From contig NZ_FQZU01000046.1 of NCBI RefSeq assembly GCF_900142135.1, forward strand, positions 1 to 42,496: a stretch of DNA of 42,496 bases. Direction: 5' to 3'. How positions within the stretch are numbered: position 1 is the stretch's first letter; the number at the start of each line of letters is the position of its first letter. This document shows, piece after piece, positions 25,382 to 34,540 of the stretch. The position numbers and the translations under genes are program-made. The notes under the pieces were generated by a model. It worked only from the letters and a program-made list of their open reading frames with translations. It did no database searches and had not been told where the DNA came from. Origin of the DNA: Desulfatibacillum alkenivorans DSM 16219. GTDB taxonomy: Bacteria; Desulfobacterota; Desulfobacteria; Desulfobacterales; Desulfatibacillaceae.

Positions 25382-27373
25382 TTGAACCCTTGGTATAAAA
25401 ATTTAGCCTTTTGGGTCATTATCATTTTTGCCGTCTTTCTGATGTTCAGCACCTTTGAACAATCCGCCCAACAGCAGGAGGTTACTTACTCCGAGTTTTT
25501 GCAGATGGTGGATAGGGGCGAGGTGGACTCCGTCAGCATTCAGGGTAAAAAGATCACTCTGAAAAAGAATGACAAAGAGTGGAGCACTTATGCGCCGGAA
25601 GACCAGTCCCTGATCCCCCACCTTACCCAAAAGGGCATTGACATAAAAGCCGAGCCGCCCTCGGATAACAGCATAGGGATATACATCCTTCAATGGCTGC
25701 CCATGATCGTTCTCTTGGGCGTTTGGATCTTTTTCATGCGCCAGATGCAGTCGGGAGGCGGCAAGGCCATGTCCTTCGGGAAAAGCCGGGCTCGCCTTAT
25801 GTCGGACCAGTTGGCCAGGGTGACGTTCGACGACGTGGCCGGCGTGGACGAGGCTTTGGAAGAGCTTTCGGAGATTGTGGAGTTTTTACGGGATCCCCGC
25901 AAATTCACCCGTTTGGGCGGGCGCATTCCCAAGGGCGTGCTGCTCATGGGCCCCCCCGGATCGGGAAAGACCTTGCTGGCCCGCGCCATCGCCGGAGAGG
26001 CGGAGGTTCCCTTTTTTACCATCAGCGGTTCGGATTTTGTGGAAATGTTCGTGGGCGTGGGCGCCTCCCGGGTTCGCGATTTGTTTATGCAAGGCAAAAA
26101 GAGCGCCCCTTGCATCATATTCATCGACGAAATTGACGCCGTAGGACGCCATCGCGGCGCCGGCCTGGGCGGCGGACACGATGAGCGGGAGCAGACCCTT
26201 AACCAGCTTCTGGTGGAAATGGACGGGTTTGAATCCAACGAAGGCGTTATTCTGATTTCCGCAACCAACAGGCCGGACGTTCTGGACCCGGCTCTGCTCA
26301 GGCCCGGCCGGTTCGACCGCCAGGTGGTTGTGCCTCTGCCTGACATTCGGGGGCGTAAGAAAATCCTGGAAGTCCACATGAAAAAGACCCCCATTGGGGA
26401 CGACGTGGACGCCGAGGCCCTTGCCAAGGGCACGGCCGGCTTTTCAGGCGCGGACCTTGAAAACCTTGTGAACGAAACCGCTTTGCTCGCTGCCAAAAAG
26501 GGCAAAGACAAACTGGAAATGATGGACTTTGAGGAGTCCAAGGATAAAGTCTATATGGGGCTGGCCCGCAAGACCAAGATCATGTCCAAGGCCGAGCTTC
26601 GCATGACCGCGTATCATGAAGGCGGACACGCGTTGGTCGCCCGGTTCCTGCCCGGAACCCGGCCGGTCAACAAAGTGACCATCATCCCGCGGGGCCGGGC
26701 ATTGGGCGTCACCTGGTTCCTTTCGGAAGACAGGGTCACTCAGTATAAAGACCAGTTGGAAAGCGAACTGGCCGTAGCGTACGGCGGCCGGGTGGCGGAA
26801 GATCTGATTTTCAAACGCATAAGCACGGGCGCGGCCAACGACATCAAGCAGGCCACGGAAACGGCTCAGCGCATGGTTCGGGAATGGGGAATGAGCGAAA
26901 AAATGGGCCCCCTTTCCTACGCACAGGGCGACGAGCAGGTATTCCTGGGGCGTGAGATCGCCAAGCCCAGGGATTATTCCGAGGAGACGGCCCGGCAGAT
27001 CGATCAGGAAGTCAAGGACCTTATTACAAGCAGTTATGAAAAGGCCGTCAAGCTCCTGACCGACAACGTGGACATCCTTCACGCCCTGTCAGACCTCTTG
27101 CTGAAAAAAGAAACCATTATGGGCGCGGAACTGGACGAACTGATTCATTCCATGCGTCCGGGCCTGGAGCTTCCTTCCGAAAAGCTGAAAAGAGAAATGG
27201 AAGAGGAGGAAGGGGAAGACGCCCCGGAAGAAGGGCAGGTCATCGCTCCTCCCGGGCCGACCTTGAGCGCCAAATACGAGTCTGCGCCGGAGACTCCTGA
27301 AAACAGTGCAGATGCGGAAGATATTGAATTAAAGGATGGCTCCGACCCCCACGACAGGGACGAAGAAGAATAG
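25382..27373 (+). CDS. ftsH: ATP-dependent zinc metalloprotease FtsH
   Basis: Membrane-anchored AAA+ protease that degrades misfolded and regulatory membrane and soluble proteins. Two N-terminal membrane helices (8-24 and 100-119) flank a periplasmic domain. Walker A is GPPGSGKT (190-197) and Walker B IIFIDE (245-250). The second region of homology has RPGRFDR (307-313), and the zinc site is HEGGH (412-416). The start is TTG at 25382 with AAGGAGG eight bases upstream. The 60-residue C-terminal tail is acidic and low in complexity. It starts the ftsH-folP-ybbR-coaX run, with only 11 bases to folP. Confidence 0.97.
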   Translation: MNPWYKNLAFWVIIIFAVFLMFSTFEQSAQQQEVTYSEFLQMVDRGEVDSVSIQGKKITLKKNDKEWSTYAPEDQSLIPHLTQKGIDIKAEPPSDNSIGIYILQWLPMIVLLGVWIFFMRQMQSGGGKAMSFGKSRARLMSDQLARVTFDDVAGVDEALEELSEIVEFLRDPRKFTRLGGRIPKGVLLMGPPGSGKTLLARAIAGEAEVPFFTISGSDFVEMFVGVGASRVRDLFMQGKKSAPCIIFIDEIDAVGRHRGAGLGGGHDEREQTLNQLLVEMDGFESNEGVILISATNRPDVLDPALLRPGRFDRQVVVPLPDIRGRKKILEVHMKKTPIGDDVDAEALAKGTAGFSGADLENLVNETALLAAKKGKDKLEMMDFEESKDKVYMGLARKTKIMSKAELRMTAYHEGGHALVARFLPGTRPVNKVTIIPRGRALGVTWFLSEDRVTQYKDQLESELAVAYGGRVAEDLIFKRISTGAANDIKQATETAQRMVREWGMSEKMGPLSYAQGDEQVFLGREIAKPRDYSEETARQIDQEVKDLITSSYEKAVKLLTDNVDILHALSDLLLKKETIMGAELDELIHSMRPGLELPSEKLKREMEEEEGEDAPEEGQVIAPPGPTLSAKYESAPETPENSADAEDIELKDGSDPHDRDEEE

Positions 27374-27384
27374 GAGAAGTTCGT

Positions 27385-28257
27385 TTGAAGCCTTATACCA
27401 TGGCCTGGAACGGCCGCAGGCTGGATATGACCGGCCGCACCCTTATCATGGGTATTCTCAATGTCACCCCGGACTCCTTTTCGGACGGGGGGCTATGGAG
27501 GGAGACCGACAAAGCCGTCGCCCACGGCCTCGAAATGGTTTCCCAAGGAGCGGACATCATCGATATCGGCGGCGAATCCACGCGGCCTTTCTCGGATCCG
27601 GTGTCCGTCCAGGAAGAAATCGACAGGGTGGCTCCGGTCATTGAAAGGCTGAACAAAGAGGTTTCCGTCCCTATTTCCATAGACACCATGAAAGCCGCGG
27701 CGGCCGAGGCCGCCGTCGAGGCCGGCGCAAGCATCATCAACGACGTCAGCGCTTTTAATATGGATCCGCAAATGGCGGAAACCGCCGCCAAGGCGGGAGT
27801 CCCTGTGATCCTCATGCATATGGCGGGCACGCCCAAAACCATGCAGGAAGCGCCGGAGTACAAGGACGTTGTGGCGGAGGTGCGCGACTACCTTGGCAAG
27901 GCCGTGGATAAAGCCGTGGAAGCTGGAATTTCCCGCGATCTGGTCATAGTAGATCCCGGCATCGGCTTTGGAAAAACCGTCCTGCATAACCTCTTGCTCA
28001 TCAAGCATCTGGACGCGTTGGACGCCCTGGACGTTCCCGTCCTGCTCGGGCCGTCCCGCAAATCCTTTATCCGAAAAATACTGACTGACAATTTACTTCC
28101 GGGAACGGAAGCGCTTTCCATGGAAGATATTGAAACCGGAACCCAGGCCGTGCTGGCCTCGCCCGCCGCCGCCGGGGTGCACATTGTTCGAGTGCACGAT
28201 GTTCCAAGAGCCCGCACGACCATGCTGTTGGCAGACGCCATCGCTCAGGCCGAATAG
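27385..28257 (+). CDS. folP: Dihydropteroate synthase
   Basis: Condenses 6-hydroxymethyl-dihydropterin diphosphate with p-aminobenzoate in folate synthesis. Visible motifs are MGILNVTPDSFSDGG, DIGGESTRPF, INDVSAFNMDP, HMAGTPKTMQ and LGPSRKSFI. The start is TTG at 27385, with a GGAGAAG ribosome binding site. Full length (290 residues), cytoplasmic. Cotranscription with ftsH and the YbbR gene (5-base gap) is very likely. Confidence 0.96.
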   Translation: MKPYTMAWNGRRLDMTGRTLIMGILNVTPDSFSDGGLWRETDKAVAHGLEMVSQGADIIDIGGESTRPFSDPVSVQEEIDRVAPVIERLNKEVSVPISIDTMKAAAAEAAVEAGASIINDVSAFNMDPQMAETAAKAGVPVILMHMAGTPKTMQEAPEYKDVVAEVRDYLGKAVDKAVEAGISRDLVIVDPGIGFGKTVLHNLLLIKHLDALDALDVPVLLGPSRKSFIRKILTDNLLPGTEALSMEDIETGTQAVLASPAAAGVHIVRVHDVPRARTTMLLADAIAQAE

Positions 28258-28262
28258 TCATT

Positions 28263-29183
28263 ATGGAGCCTCAATCCGCTAAAAACGGAGTACGCAGAAT
28301 CATCCTGCCGGCCGCGCTGGGCTTAGGGCTGGCGTGCCTCGCCGGTTGGATTTTCTTCTGCTTTGTCATCCCCACGCAGGCGGAAATCCTCGTCCCTATT
28401 GACTGGGACGTGCGGGGGGACCTCATGGCCGTGGACCCGCCGGTGAACAACCTCACCCTGACCGTTTCATGCCCCAGAAGCAGACTCAGCTCCCTCATGG
28501 ATTCCGGAGTTTGCTACCGCCCCGACCCAAAAGGCTTTGAGGAAGGCGCAGTCTCCATCCCCGTCCAGCTTGGGGAGGGCCTCGTCCCGCGCGGAGTCCG
28601 GGTGGAATCCATCCAGCCTCAGGAATTGAGTTTTCGCGTCGAGCCGAAAATCGAAAAGGAAATGTACGTCCTGGTCATGCTGGCGGGCCAGCCGGCGTCA
28701 GGATATACGGTGACGGAGCTTAACGTGGCTCCGGAGAGGGTGCTTTTGAGGGGGCCTTCCAGAATTTTGAAGGATAAGGAAACCGTTCCCACCAAGCCCG
28801 TGGATATCTCCGGCGCCAGCGAACCGCTCTCCAGGGAGGCGGCGCTGGATTTGGACGAAGCGGTGGCCAAACTGTCTGAAATCCGGGCTGTGACAGCCAA
28901 AGTGATGATTGAAGAGGAGAAGGCGGTCAGGAGGATTACAGTACCGATTGTTGGGAAAAATCCGCCCAAGGCGTTTGACATTTCTCCTCAGGTGATAGAA
29001 TTAGTGGTGCGCGGGCCGGTGCAGGTGTTGGACGATCTGCCCAATAGCGGAGAAATGGCCGCCTGGATCGACTTGGGCGGGCTGAAACGGGGCGTGTACG
29101 CCAGGCGGGCGGTCATCGCCCTGCCGCTCTCCGCGACTCTGCAAGACGCCTCTCCGGAGGTTTTTACGGTACAAATCAAATAG
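28263..29183 (+). CDS. YbbR-domain protein, CdaR-like (306 aa)
   Basis: One membrane helix near the N terminus (ILPAALGLGLACLAGWIFFC) is followed by repeated YbbR-like beta modules. The diagnostic strand-turn pattern is seen as VAPERVLLRGPSRILKD and later DISPQVIELVVRGPVQVLDD. In many bacteria YbbR proteins (CdaR) regulate the membrane diadenylate cyclase CdaA, encoded in the order folP-cdaA-ybbR-glmM. Here folP leads directly into the YbbR gene with a 5-base gap, and neither cdaA nor glmM is present. It probably still functions at the membrane, but the partner is not in this window. Confidence 0.85.
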   Translation: MEPQSAKNGVRRIILPAALGLGLACLAGWIFFCFVIPTQAEILVPIDWDVRGDLMAVDPPVNNLTLTVSCPRSRLSSLMDSGVCYRPDPKGFEEGAVSIPVQLGEGLVPRGVRVESIQPQELSFRVEPKIEKEMYVLVMLAGQPASGYTVTELNVAPERVLLRGPSRILKDKETVPTKPVDISGASEPLSREAALDLDEAVAKLSEIRAVTAKVMIEEEKAVRRITVPIVGKNPPKAFDISPQVIELVVRGPVQVLDDLPNSGEMAAWIDLGGLKRGVYARRAVIALPLSATLQDASPEVFTVQIK

Positions 29184-29193
29184 GAAACGGGTC

Positions 29194-29967
29194 ATGCTAT
29201 TAGTCATTGATGTGGGGAACACCAATACGGTTATGGGGGTCTTTGACGATCGGCGCGTGGTTTGCGACTGGAGAATCAGGACGGAGCGGGAAACCACGGA
29301 GGACGAATTCTTTGTCCTGGCGTCCCAGTTGTTCGCCGGCAAGGACATCAAGCCGGAAATCATCACGTCCACCATCGTTTCCTGCGTGGTGCCCCCCATG
29401 CGGAAAATTCTTCACGCATTCTGCCAGAAGTATCTGGGCCACGAGCCCCTATGGGTTTCCGCGGAAATGGACATGGGCATGCCCATTCTGTACGACAATC
29501 CCGCGGAAGTGGGCGCGGACCGGATCGTCAACGCCGTGGCCGCCTACGAACGATACAAGGACGCCCTGATTGTCATAGACTTCGGCACAGCCACCACCTT
29601 TGACTGCATTTCCAAGGACGGCGAATACCTGGGCGGCGCCATCAGCCCCGGCGTGGGCATCGCCTCCGAAGCCTTGTTCGCCCGAGCCTCCAAGCTGCCC
29701 AGGGTGGAAATTTTCAATCCCCCGGCCCAGGCCATAGGCAAAGACACAGCCAAAAGCATGCAGTCCGGGATTATCCTGGGCTACGCCGGGCTTGTGGACG
29801 GTTTGGTCAGACGGATTGTCAAGGAAATGGAAAACAAGCCCCGGGTCATCGCCACGGGGGGCCTGGCGCCTTTGATGGCCAACGTGGCGGAAACCATCGA
29901 GGAAGTGGAGTCCGGCCTGACCCTGGAAGGCCTGCGGATTATTTTCGACAGGGTTTCGGAGAGCTAA
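29194..29967 (+). CDS. coaX: Type III pantothenate kinase
   Basis: First step of coenzyme A synthesis: phosphorylates pantothenate, typically without feedback inhibition by CoA. The ASKHA-fold signatures are clear: LLVIDVGNTNTVMGVFDD at the N terminus, GADRIVNAVAAYERY, VIDFGTATTFD and GGAISPGVGIASEAL. Length 257 is typical. It follows the YbbR gene after 10 bases and is the last gene before a strong terminator. Confidence 0.96.
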   Translation: MLLVIDVGNTNTVMGVFDDRRVVCDWRIRTERETTEDEFFVLASQLFAGKDIKPEIITSTIVSCVVPPMRKILHAFCQKYLGHEPLWVSAEMDMGMPILYDNPAEVGADRIVNAVAAYERYKDALIVIDFGTATTFDCISKDGEYLGGAISPGVGIASEALFARASKLPRVEIFNPPAQAIGKDTAKSMQSGIILGYAGLVDGLVRRIVKEMENKPRVIATGGLAPLMANVAETIEEVESGLTLEGLRIIFDRVSES

Positions 29968-29992
29968 CCCATTATTTTATTATAATTTTTCC

Positions 29993-30028
29993 AGCCCCGG
30001 CGCTTTGGCGTCCGGGGCTTTTTATTTT
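29993..30028 (+). terminator. Rho-independent terminator after coaX
   Basis: AGCCCCGG (29993-30000) and CCGGGGCT (30012-30019) form a perfect 8-bp stem, followed by a T-rich run (TTTTATTTT). It lies 25 bases past the coaX stop and ends the ftsH-coaX run. Confidence 0.85.
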
Positions 30029-30098
30029 CAGCCCAAACAGACAAATGCGGCGCGGTTCAGAGGGCCTCCACAAGATAATCCGAATGTGGAAAATCGCC

Positions 30099-30125
30099 TA
30101 AATGTTTTTAGCTAAATGCCGATAA
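30099..30125 (+). promoter_or_regulatory. Sigma-28 (FliA-type) promoter of cheD
   Basis: TAAATGTT (30099-30106), an 11-base spacer and GCCGATAA (30118-30125) match the enterobacterial FliA consensus TAAAGTTT-N11-GCCGATAA, with a perfect -10 and ideal spacing. It lies 41 bases ahead of the cheD ATG, which is itself a flagellar/chemotaxis gene. Confidence 0.8.
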
Positions 30126-30166
30126 GCCATTCATAACCGATGGTTTCTTTTTTAAGGAGAAAAAGA

Positions 30167-30754
30167 ATGGCTTACGGCTCACTGGCGCATCATTGCAATC
30201 TTGAAAACTATCCCGTCCCGGCTCAAAGCCCGGTCATATCCAGTTTGGTGTTTGGACAAAAGAAAGAAGTAAAGGCCGGAATCGGAGATTTGAAAGTCAG
30301 CGGCCGCCATGACGCCGTTTTAGCCACCTATTCTTTAGGCTCCTGCATTGGAGTATCGGCGTACGACCCGGTCGCCCGGATCGGAGGCCTTTTGCACTTC
30401 CAGCTGCCGCATTCGTCCATCTCCCCGGAAAAGGCGCAAACCAGGCCCTATATGTTCGCGGACACCGGCATTCCCGCTTTATTCGAGGCGTGCTCCCGGT
30501 TGGGCGCCAAATGGCGGCGCATGGATATCAAGATCGCAGGCGGCGCCAGCAGCAAAACATCCACCGGGATGTTCAACATAGGCCCCCGGAACTACCAGGC
30601 TTTGACGGAGATCTTCAAGTCCTTGGGCAAATCCATCAACGCCCAGGAGATCGGAGGGTTTTGCTCCCGGTCCATGTGGCTGGATATGGCCACCGGCGAA
30701 GTCACCCTTAAAACCAACACCGCCGGCCAGCAGGTCGCATGGACAACCATGTAA
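30167..30754 (+). CDS. cheD: Chemoreceptor glutamine deamidase CheD (195 aa)
   Basis: Deamidates glutamines on methyl-accepting chemoreceptors to tune adaptation; in some species also binds CheC. The catalytic triad matches the known CheD spacing: T54, C60 in SLGSCIGV, and H77 in LLHFQLP. The AGGASSKTSTGMFNIGPRNY block is also typical. The ATG at 30167 is chosen because AAGGAG lies upstream; an ATG at 30140 would add nine residues. The N-terminal extension of about 45 residues before the core is longer than in minimal CheD proteins. The gene stands alone, with no other chemotaxis gene nearby. Confidence 0.93.
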   Translation: MAYGSLAHHCNLENYPVPAQSPVISSLVFGQKKEVKAGIGDLKVSGRHDAVLATYSLGSCIGVSAYDPVARIGGLLHFQLPHSSISPEKAQTRPYMFADTGIPALFEACSRLGAKWRRMDIKIAGGASSKTSTGMFNIGPRNYQALTEIFKSLGKSINAQEIGGFCSRSMWLDMATGEVTLKTNTAGQQVAWTTM

Positions 30755-30784
30755 CCCGCCACGCGGCTATAAGAAAAGCCCCGG

Positions 30785-31336
30785 CTATTCGGGGGGCATG
30801 GGGTATTTGTCTTTCAGCGAATCCACGATCTTATTAAGCTCATCCGGCGGGAACTCGGTCGCCCCTTGCTTGTACAGGCTGGATATAGCCACATACATTA
30901 AAGCCCCGACCCAATTCATAAAGGGCTTCAGCCGGACGGATTTGATTTCCGCCGGATTTCCGGCGACCAGGGAATAGTCCGGAACCTTGGTTCCCCCCTT
31001 GACCACGGACCCTGCGGCCACCAGGCAGCAATCGCCTATTTCCGCGCCGTCCAGGACGGTGGAGTTCATACCTACCACGGAATGATTTCCAATCTTGCAG
31101 CCGTGCAGCACGGCTCCGTGGCCCACGGTGACCAGATCCCCCACTTCCAGCTTGAATCCGGGATTGACATGCAACGAGGTGTTGTCTTGAATGGAGGATC
31201 CCTTGCCGATGCGGATGGGCGCCAGATCTCCCCTGAGGGAAGCGCCGGGCCATAAGGAACTGTCTTCATCCACCGTCACATCCCCGGAAACAAATACGTT
31301 GGGGGCGACAAACACGCTGGGATGGATTTCAGCCAT
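30785..31336 (-). CDS. Gamma-class carbonic anhydrase-like hexapeptide protein (183 aa)
   Basis: Left-handed beta-helix from hexapeptide repeats (VFVAPNVFVSGDVTVDED, GCKIGNHSVVGMNSTVLDG). Zinc ligands of gamma carbonic anhydrases are in the expected positions: H56 (SLHVNPG), H73 (VGHGAV) and H78 (LHGC). The 183-residue form starts at the ATG at 31336 behind GGAGAG; the longer open frame beyond overlaps azlC. The C-terminal helix (DELNKIVDSLKDKY) is of the usual YrdA/CaiE-like type. Whether it is an active anhydrase cannot be told. It is convergent with cheD and divergent from azlC. Confidence 0.9.
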   Translation of the reverse strand: MAEIHPSVFVAPNVFVSGDVTVDEDSSLWPGASLRGDLAPIRIGKGSSIQDNTSLHVNPGFKLEVGDLVTVGHGAVLHGCKIGNHSVVGMNSTVLDGAEIGDCCLVAAGSVVKGGTKVPDYSLVAGNPAEIKSVRLKPFMNWVGALMYVAISSLYKQGATEFPPDELNKIVDSLKDKYPMPPE

Positions 31337-31418
31337 AATATCTCTCCTTGCCGTTCTTGACATCTTTTTACAATAATAGGTATATGGGCGATCACTCTCA
31401 ACGAGGATTTTACAGGAA

Positions 31419-32153
31419 ATGGACGCCGAATACCAGGACAAGGAAAAAGATTTCTTAAAGCAGGGGCTGGTTGCAGCATGGCCCATCTGCATGGGATACA
31501 TGCCTATCGGCATGGCTTTGGGGGTTCTCGCCCAAAAGGCGGGGCTCAGCGTTTTTGAAATGGCGCTTATGTCCGTAATCGTGTTTGCGGGCAGCGCCCA
31601 GTTCATCTGCGTGTCCATGCTGGTGAGCGGAGCCGCCTCCATCCCCATCATCATCACCACCTTTGTGGTGAACCTGCGCCACGTGCTTTTAAGCTCCTCC
31701 CTGGCCAAGCACCTGGACTCCATGAGCCTCAAGGGGCTGGCTTTGTACGCCTACGGAGTTACGGACGAGAGCTTTGGAGTCAACTACACCCGCTTTATCG
31801 AAGGAGGCTGGTCCCCCAAAAAGGCCCTGGTGGTCAACCACGCCTCCAACCTGTGCTGGATTCTGTGCACCATCGCCGGCGCCTGGTTCGGCGAGCTTAT
31901 CCCCCAAGGGGCGTTCGGCATTGACTACGCGCTTATCGCCATGTTCATCGGCTTGCTGATATTCCAGATCCGGGGGCTTATCTACGTGGCTTCGGCCGTG
32001 ATCGCCGGATTGGCCGCGTCGGTCATGCATCTGTATACGGAAGGCAACATGTACGTGATCGTGGGCGCCATGACAGGCGCTACGGTGTGCCTGGCTTTGC
32101 GCCGGACCGCCTTTTTCAAAAGATTTGAAAAGGCCCGGGAGGAAAAACCATGA
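31419..32153 (+). CDS. azlC: AzlC-family branched-chain amino acid exporter, large subunit
   Basis: Inner-membrane protein with the AzlC/YgaZ signature near the N terminus (AWPICMGYMPIGMALGVLAQ, then KAGLSVFEMALMSVIVFAGSA) and FVVNLRHVLLSSSL. The family exports branched-chain amino acids with the small AzlD/YgaH partner. The partner gene starts inside the azlC stop codon (ATGA overlap), confirming the two-gene operon. A weak GAGG lies about 11 bases upstream of the ATG. Confidence 0.93.
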   Translation: MDAEYQDKEKDFLKQGLVAAWPICMGYMPIGMALGVLAQKAGLSVFEMALMSVIVFAGSAQFICVSMLVSGAASIPIIITTFVVNLRHVLLSSSLAKHLDSMSLKGLALYAYGVTDESFGVNYTRFIEGGWSPKKALVVNHASNLCWILCTIAGAWFGELIPQGAFGIDYALIAMFIGLLIFQIRGLIYVASAVIAGLAASVMHLYTEGNMYVIVGAMTGATVCLALRRTAFFKRFEKAREEKP

Positions 32154-32497
32154 CCACCTTCCAGCTTTTCCTGATCTTTATCGGCATGGGCCTTGTGACC
32201 TACCTGCCCCGCTTCATCCCCCTGGCTTTGTTCGCCAAAAGAGAGGTCCCGGCCTGGTTCTCCGAATGGCTGTCCTTCATCCCCCCGGCCCTGCTGGCCG
32301 CCTTGCTTGCGCCGGACCTGATCGTCTCCAAGACGGCTCAGGGCGCGCGATTCGACTTTTTAAACCCCAAGTTGTTTGTGGCGATTCCCGTTTTTTTCAT
32401 CGCCGCCAAGACCAAATCCCTGGGCGGCACGGTCATCTCCGGCATGGCCCTTTACTGGCTGGCGCAAAAGCTCATTGAAAGCGGTTTTTTAGGGTAA
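32150..32497 (+). CDS. azlD: AzlD-family branched-chain amino acid exporter, small subunit
   Basis: A 115-residue membrane protein with the family N terminus (LFLIFIGMGLVTYLPRFIPL) and the WLSFIPPALLAALLAPDL segment. It starts within the azlC stop (four-base overlap), so the two subunits are coupled. The gene ends just before the AT-rich insertion that carries the TcmP pair. Confidence 0.93.
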   Translation: MTTFQLFLIFIGMGLVTYLPRFIPLALFAKREVPAWFSEWLSFIPPALLAALLAPDLIVSKTAQGARFDFLNPKLFVAIPVFFIAAKTKSLGGTVISGMALYWLAQKLIESGFLG

Positions 32498-32549
32498 ATC
32501 ATATCTATTTTGTATACTATCCCAAGATTATCAGAGACATGGGTCTGTT

Positions 32550-32578
32550 TTGGATTTATTTTTTGACTTTTATATGAT
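32550..32578 (+). promoter_or_regulatory. Promoter of the TcmP-DUF5131 pair
   Basis: TTGGAT (32550-32555) and TATGAT (32573-32578) are separated by 17 bases in a very AT-rich intergenic stretch, about 80 bases before the start codon. This gives the inserted pair its own promoter. Confidence 0.5.
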
Positions 32579-32656
32579 ATTTTAATTTGGTTTAAATTCC
32601 ATCTTTCCCTCTTATTCTATTTTTCCAATAGCATCTCTTTCATGCAAGGAGGCGCA

Positions 32657-33760
32657 ATGCCGACTATCAATCTGCATAATAAGCCGTTTGATGAGGCGAC
32701 CAATACCAAATTGGATATTTTTCAACGATATCTCGAAGAATGGCTTCCAGTCTTCTTCAGGCAAGGCCCCAAGGGGCTAATGATTTGCGACTTCTTTGCT
32801 GGGCCGGGGTATGACAAAAAAGGCGCTCCGGGAAGTCCGATATTAATTTTCAATAACATCCGAAAATACCAAAACAACCTTTTGGAACAAAACGTTCGAG
32901 TCCGAATTATACTGAATGAGAGGGATCCTGATAAATTTGATTTACTACAAAAAACAATTACCAAAGAATATGGCAACTTGCATGCCGCCATAAGAAATCT
33001 TGTTGAGGTATACCCGTTTCAAGAGGATTTTCAATCTCTTTTCGGCAGAATGGAAGATCAGTTCAAAAAGCAGCCAAATCTATTTTTTTTAGACCAAAAT
33101 GGGGTTAAAGAAGTTACCAAGCCAATATTTCAAAGACTGATCTCTCTATATAAAACAGATTTTCTGTTTTTTATATCATCGTCCTACATAAGAAGATTTG
33201 CTGAAGAGCCAAGTTTTCAGACCATATTTCCAGATCTTGATCCCGCACTGATAAAAGGCGCCCCCCACGATCAAAGCCATAGGATTGTATTAGAAACTTA
33301 CAAAAAACGAATTCCGGAAGATAATCCAGCGTTGCTTTTTCCTTTTTCAATTATGAAGAACAGCAACATTTACGGTCTGATTTTCTGCTCCAAGCACTTG
33401 TTGGGGGTAGAAAAGTTTTTGAGAATTGCCTGGGATAAAGACAAACTATCCGGCCAAGCCAATTTTGATATCGACGATGTAGAGCAACAAGGGTTGTTCC
33501 CTCAATATAACAAAATCCCCAAGAAAGAAGCATTTCAACGAAAATTGGAAAAATTTATAGTGGAACAACGCGAGACTACAAACTGGGAAATTCTACATTT
33601 CACACTTCAAGAAGGACACATTCCTGAGCATGCCAGAGAAAAGGTGAGCAATCTGAAAAAACGTGGTAAGGTGCAATATGAAGGAAATATTGGATTCACG
33701 TATAAAACCTGCTCGAAACCTGAAAAGCGACACAAGATCAAATGGATAGACAATGGCTAG
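32657..33760 (+). CDS. tcmP: Three-Cys-motif partner protein TcmP (367 aa)
   Basis: Recognised as the TcmP family by the N-terminal NKPFDEATNTKLDIFQRYLE, the LMICDFFAGPGYDKKGAPGSP block (41-61), the LFFLDQNG segment (D146), and its position directly before a three-Cys-motif gene. DFFAGPG resembles the AdoMet-binding motif I of Rossmann-fold methyltransferases, but the family's biochemistry is not established. The ATG at 32657 follows AAGGAGG at four bases; an ATG at 32642 is less likely. The last eight bases overlap the next gene. Base composition is clearly AT-richer than the flanking azlD and RND genes, indicating horizontal acquisition. It is thought of as a possible defence or tRNA/DNA-directed enzyme pair, without proof. 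Confidence 0.88.
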   Translation: MPTINLHNKPFDEATNTKLDIFQRYLEEWLPVFFRQGPKGLMICDFFAGPGYDKKGAPGSPILIFNNIRKYQNNLLEQNVRVRIILNERDPDKFDLLQKTITKEYGNLHAAIRNLVEVYPFQEDFQSLFGRMEDQFKKQPNLFFLDQNGVKEVTKPIFQRLISLYKTDFLFFISSSYIRRFAEEPSFQTIFPDLDPALIKGAPHDQSHRIVLETYKKRIPEDNPALLFPFSIMKNSNIYGLIFCSKHLLGVEKFLRIAWDKDKLSGQANFDIDDVEQQGLFPQYNKIPKKEAFQRKLEKFIVEQRETTNWEILHFTLQEGHIPEHAREKVSNLKKRGKVQYEGNIGFTYKTCSKPEKRHKIKWIDNG

Positions 33761-34475
33761 CTCGCGAATAGAATGGACGGAATCCACCTGGAACCCTGTG
33801 ACAGGGTGCACGAAAATCAGCCCTGGTTGCGATCATTGCTATGCTGAGCGCATGGCAATGCGGTTGCAGGCCATGGGCCAGCCCAACTATGTGGACGGAT
33901 TCATGCCAAGAATGCACCCTCATGTCCTTGATTACCCATTGCACTGGAAAAAGTCGCAGGTCATTTTCGTCAACTCCATGAGCGACACTTTCCATTCTTC
34001 CGTCCCGGACGTATTCATCCAGCAAATTTTTTCTGTCATGGAGGAAGCTCATTGGCACAGCTTTCAAGTTTTGACCAAGCGCTCTCGCAGGGCCATGACC
34101 GTGGCCAAGGAACTTACGTGGAGCCCAAACATTTGGATGGGCGTCACCATTGAAAACAAGGATTATAAGTCCCGTATCGACCATCTGCTGGAAATCCCTG
34201 CGGCCGTGCGTTTTTTATCCTTGGAGCCGCTTTTGGGTCCTGTTCCAAAAATGAATCTGAAAGGCATCGACTGGGTGATTGTTGGCGGAGAATCCGGCCC
34301 AGGTTCAAGACCCATGGAAAAGGCCTGGGTTTTCGATATCAGGGACCAGTGCCATGAAGCTGGCGTTAAGTTTTTCTTCAAGCAATGGGGCGGGGTGAAT
34401 AAGAAGAAAGCCGGCCGCTTGCTCGATGGAGTTCTTTACGATGATATGCCGGAGCAGCAACACGCGGCCGGTTGA
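33753..34475 (+). CDS. DUF5131 three-Cys-motif protein, phage Gp37/Gp68 family (240 aa)
   Basis: The N-terminal WTESTWNPVTGCTKISPGCDHCYAE contains C19, C26 and C29 (C-x6-C-x2-C followed by YAE), the three-Cys motif that names its partner. The CDHCYAE end resembles the cluster-binding loop of radical SAM proteins with a wider first spacing. Later conserved parts are QVIFVNSMSDTFHSSVPDVF, FQVLTKRSRRA, WMGVTIEN, LEPLLGP and GGESGPGSRPM. This suggests an Fe-S, AdoMet-dependent barrel. The family is common in phages and genomic islands, with unknown function. Start codon overlaps the end of tcmP, so expression is coupled. A bidirectional terminator follows. Confidence 0.9.
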   Translation: MASSRIEWTESTWNPVTGCTKISPGCDHCYAERMAMRLQAMGQPNYVDGFMPRMHPHVLDYPLHWKKSQVIFVNSMSDTFHSSVPDVFIQQIFSVMEEAHWHSFQVLTKRSRRAMTVAKELTWSPNIWMGVTIENKDYKSRIDHLLEIPAAVRFLSLEPLLGPVPKMNLKGIDWVIVGGESGPGSRPMEKAWVFDIRDQCHEAGVKFFFKQWGGVNKKKAGRLLDGVLYDDMPEQQHAAG

Positions 34476-34501
34476 TCCTAAATATATTCTCCGAACCAAC
34501 C

Positions 34502-34540
34502 AAACGAGGGAACGGCGAAAAAATACCGTTCCCTCGTTTC
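34502..34540. terminator. Strong bidirectional terminator
   Basis: AAACGAGGGAACGG (34502-34515) is perfectly complementary to CCGTTCCCTCGTTT (34527-34540) around an A-rich 11-base loop. The A and T ends allow termination in both directions. It separates the convergent DUF5131 and RND-fusion genes and marks the right edge of the inserted pair. Confidence 0.85.
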
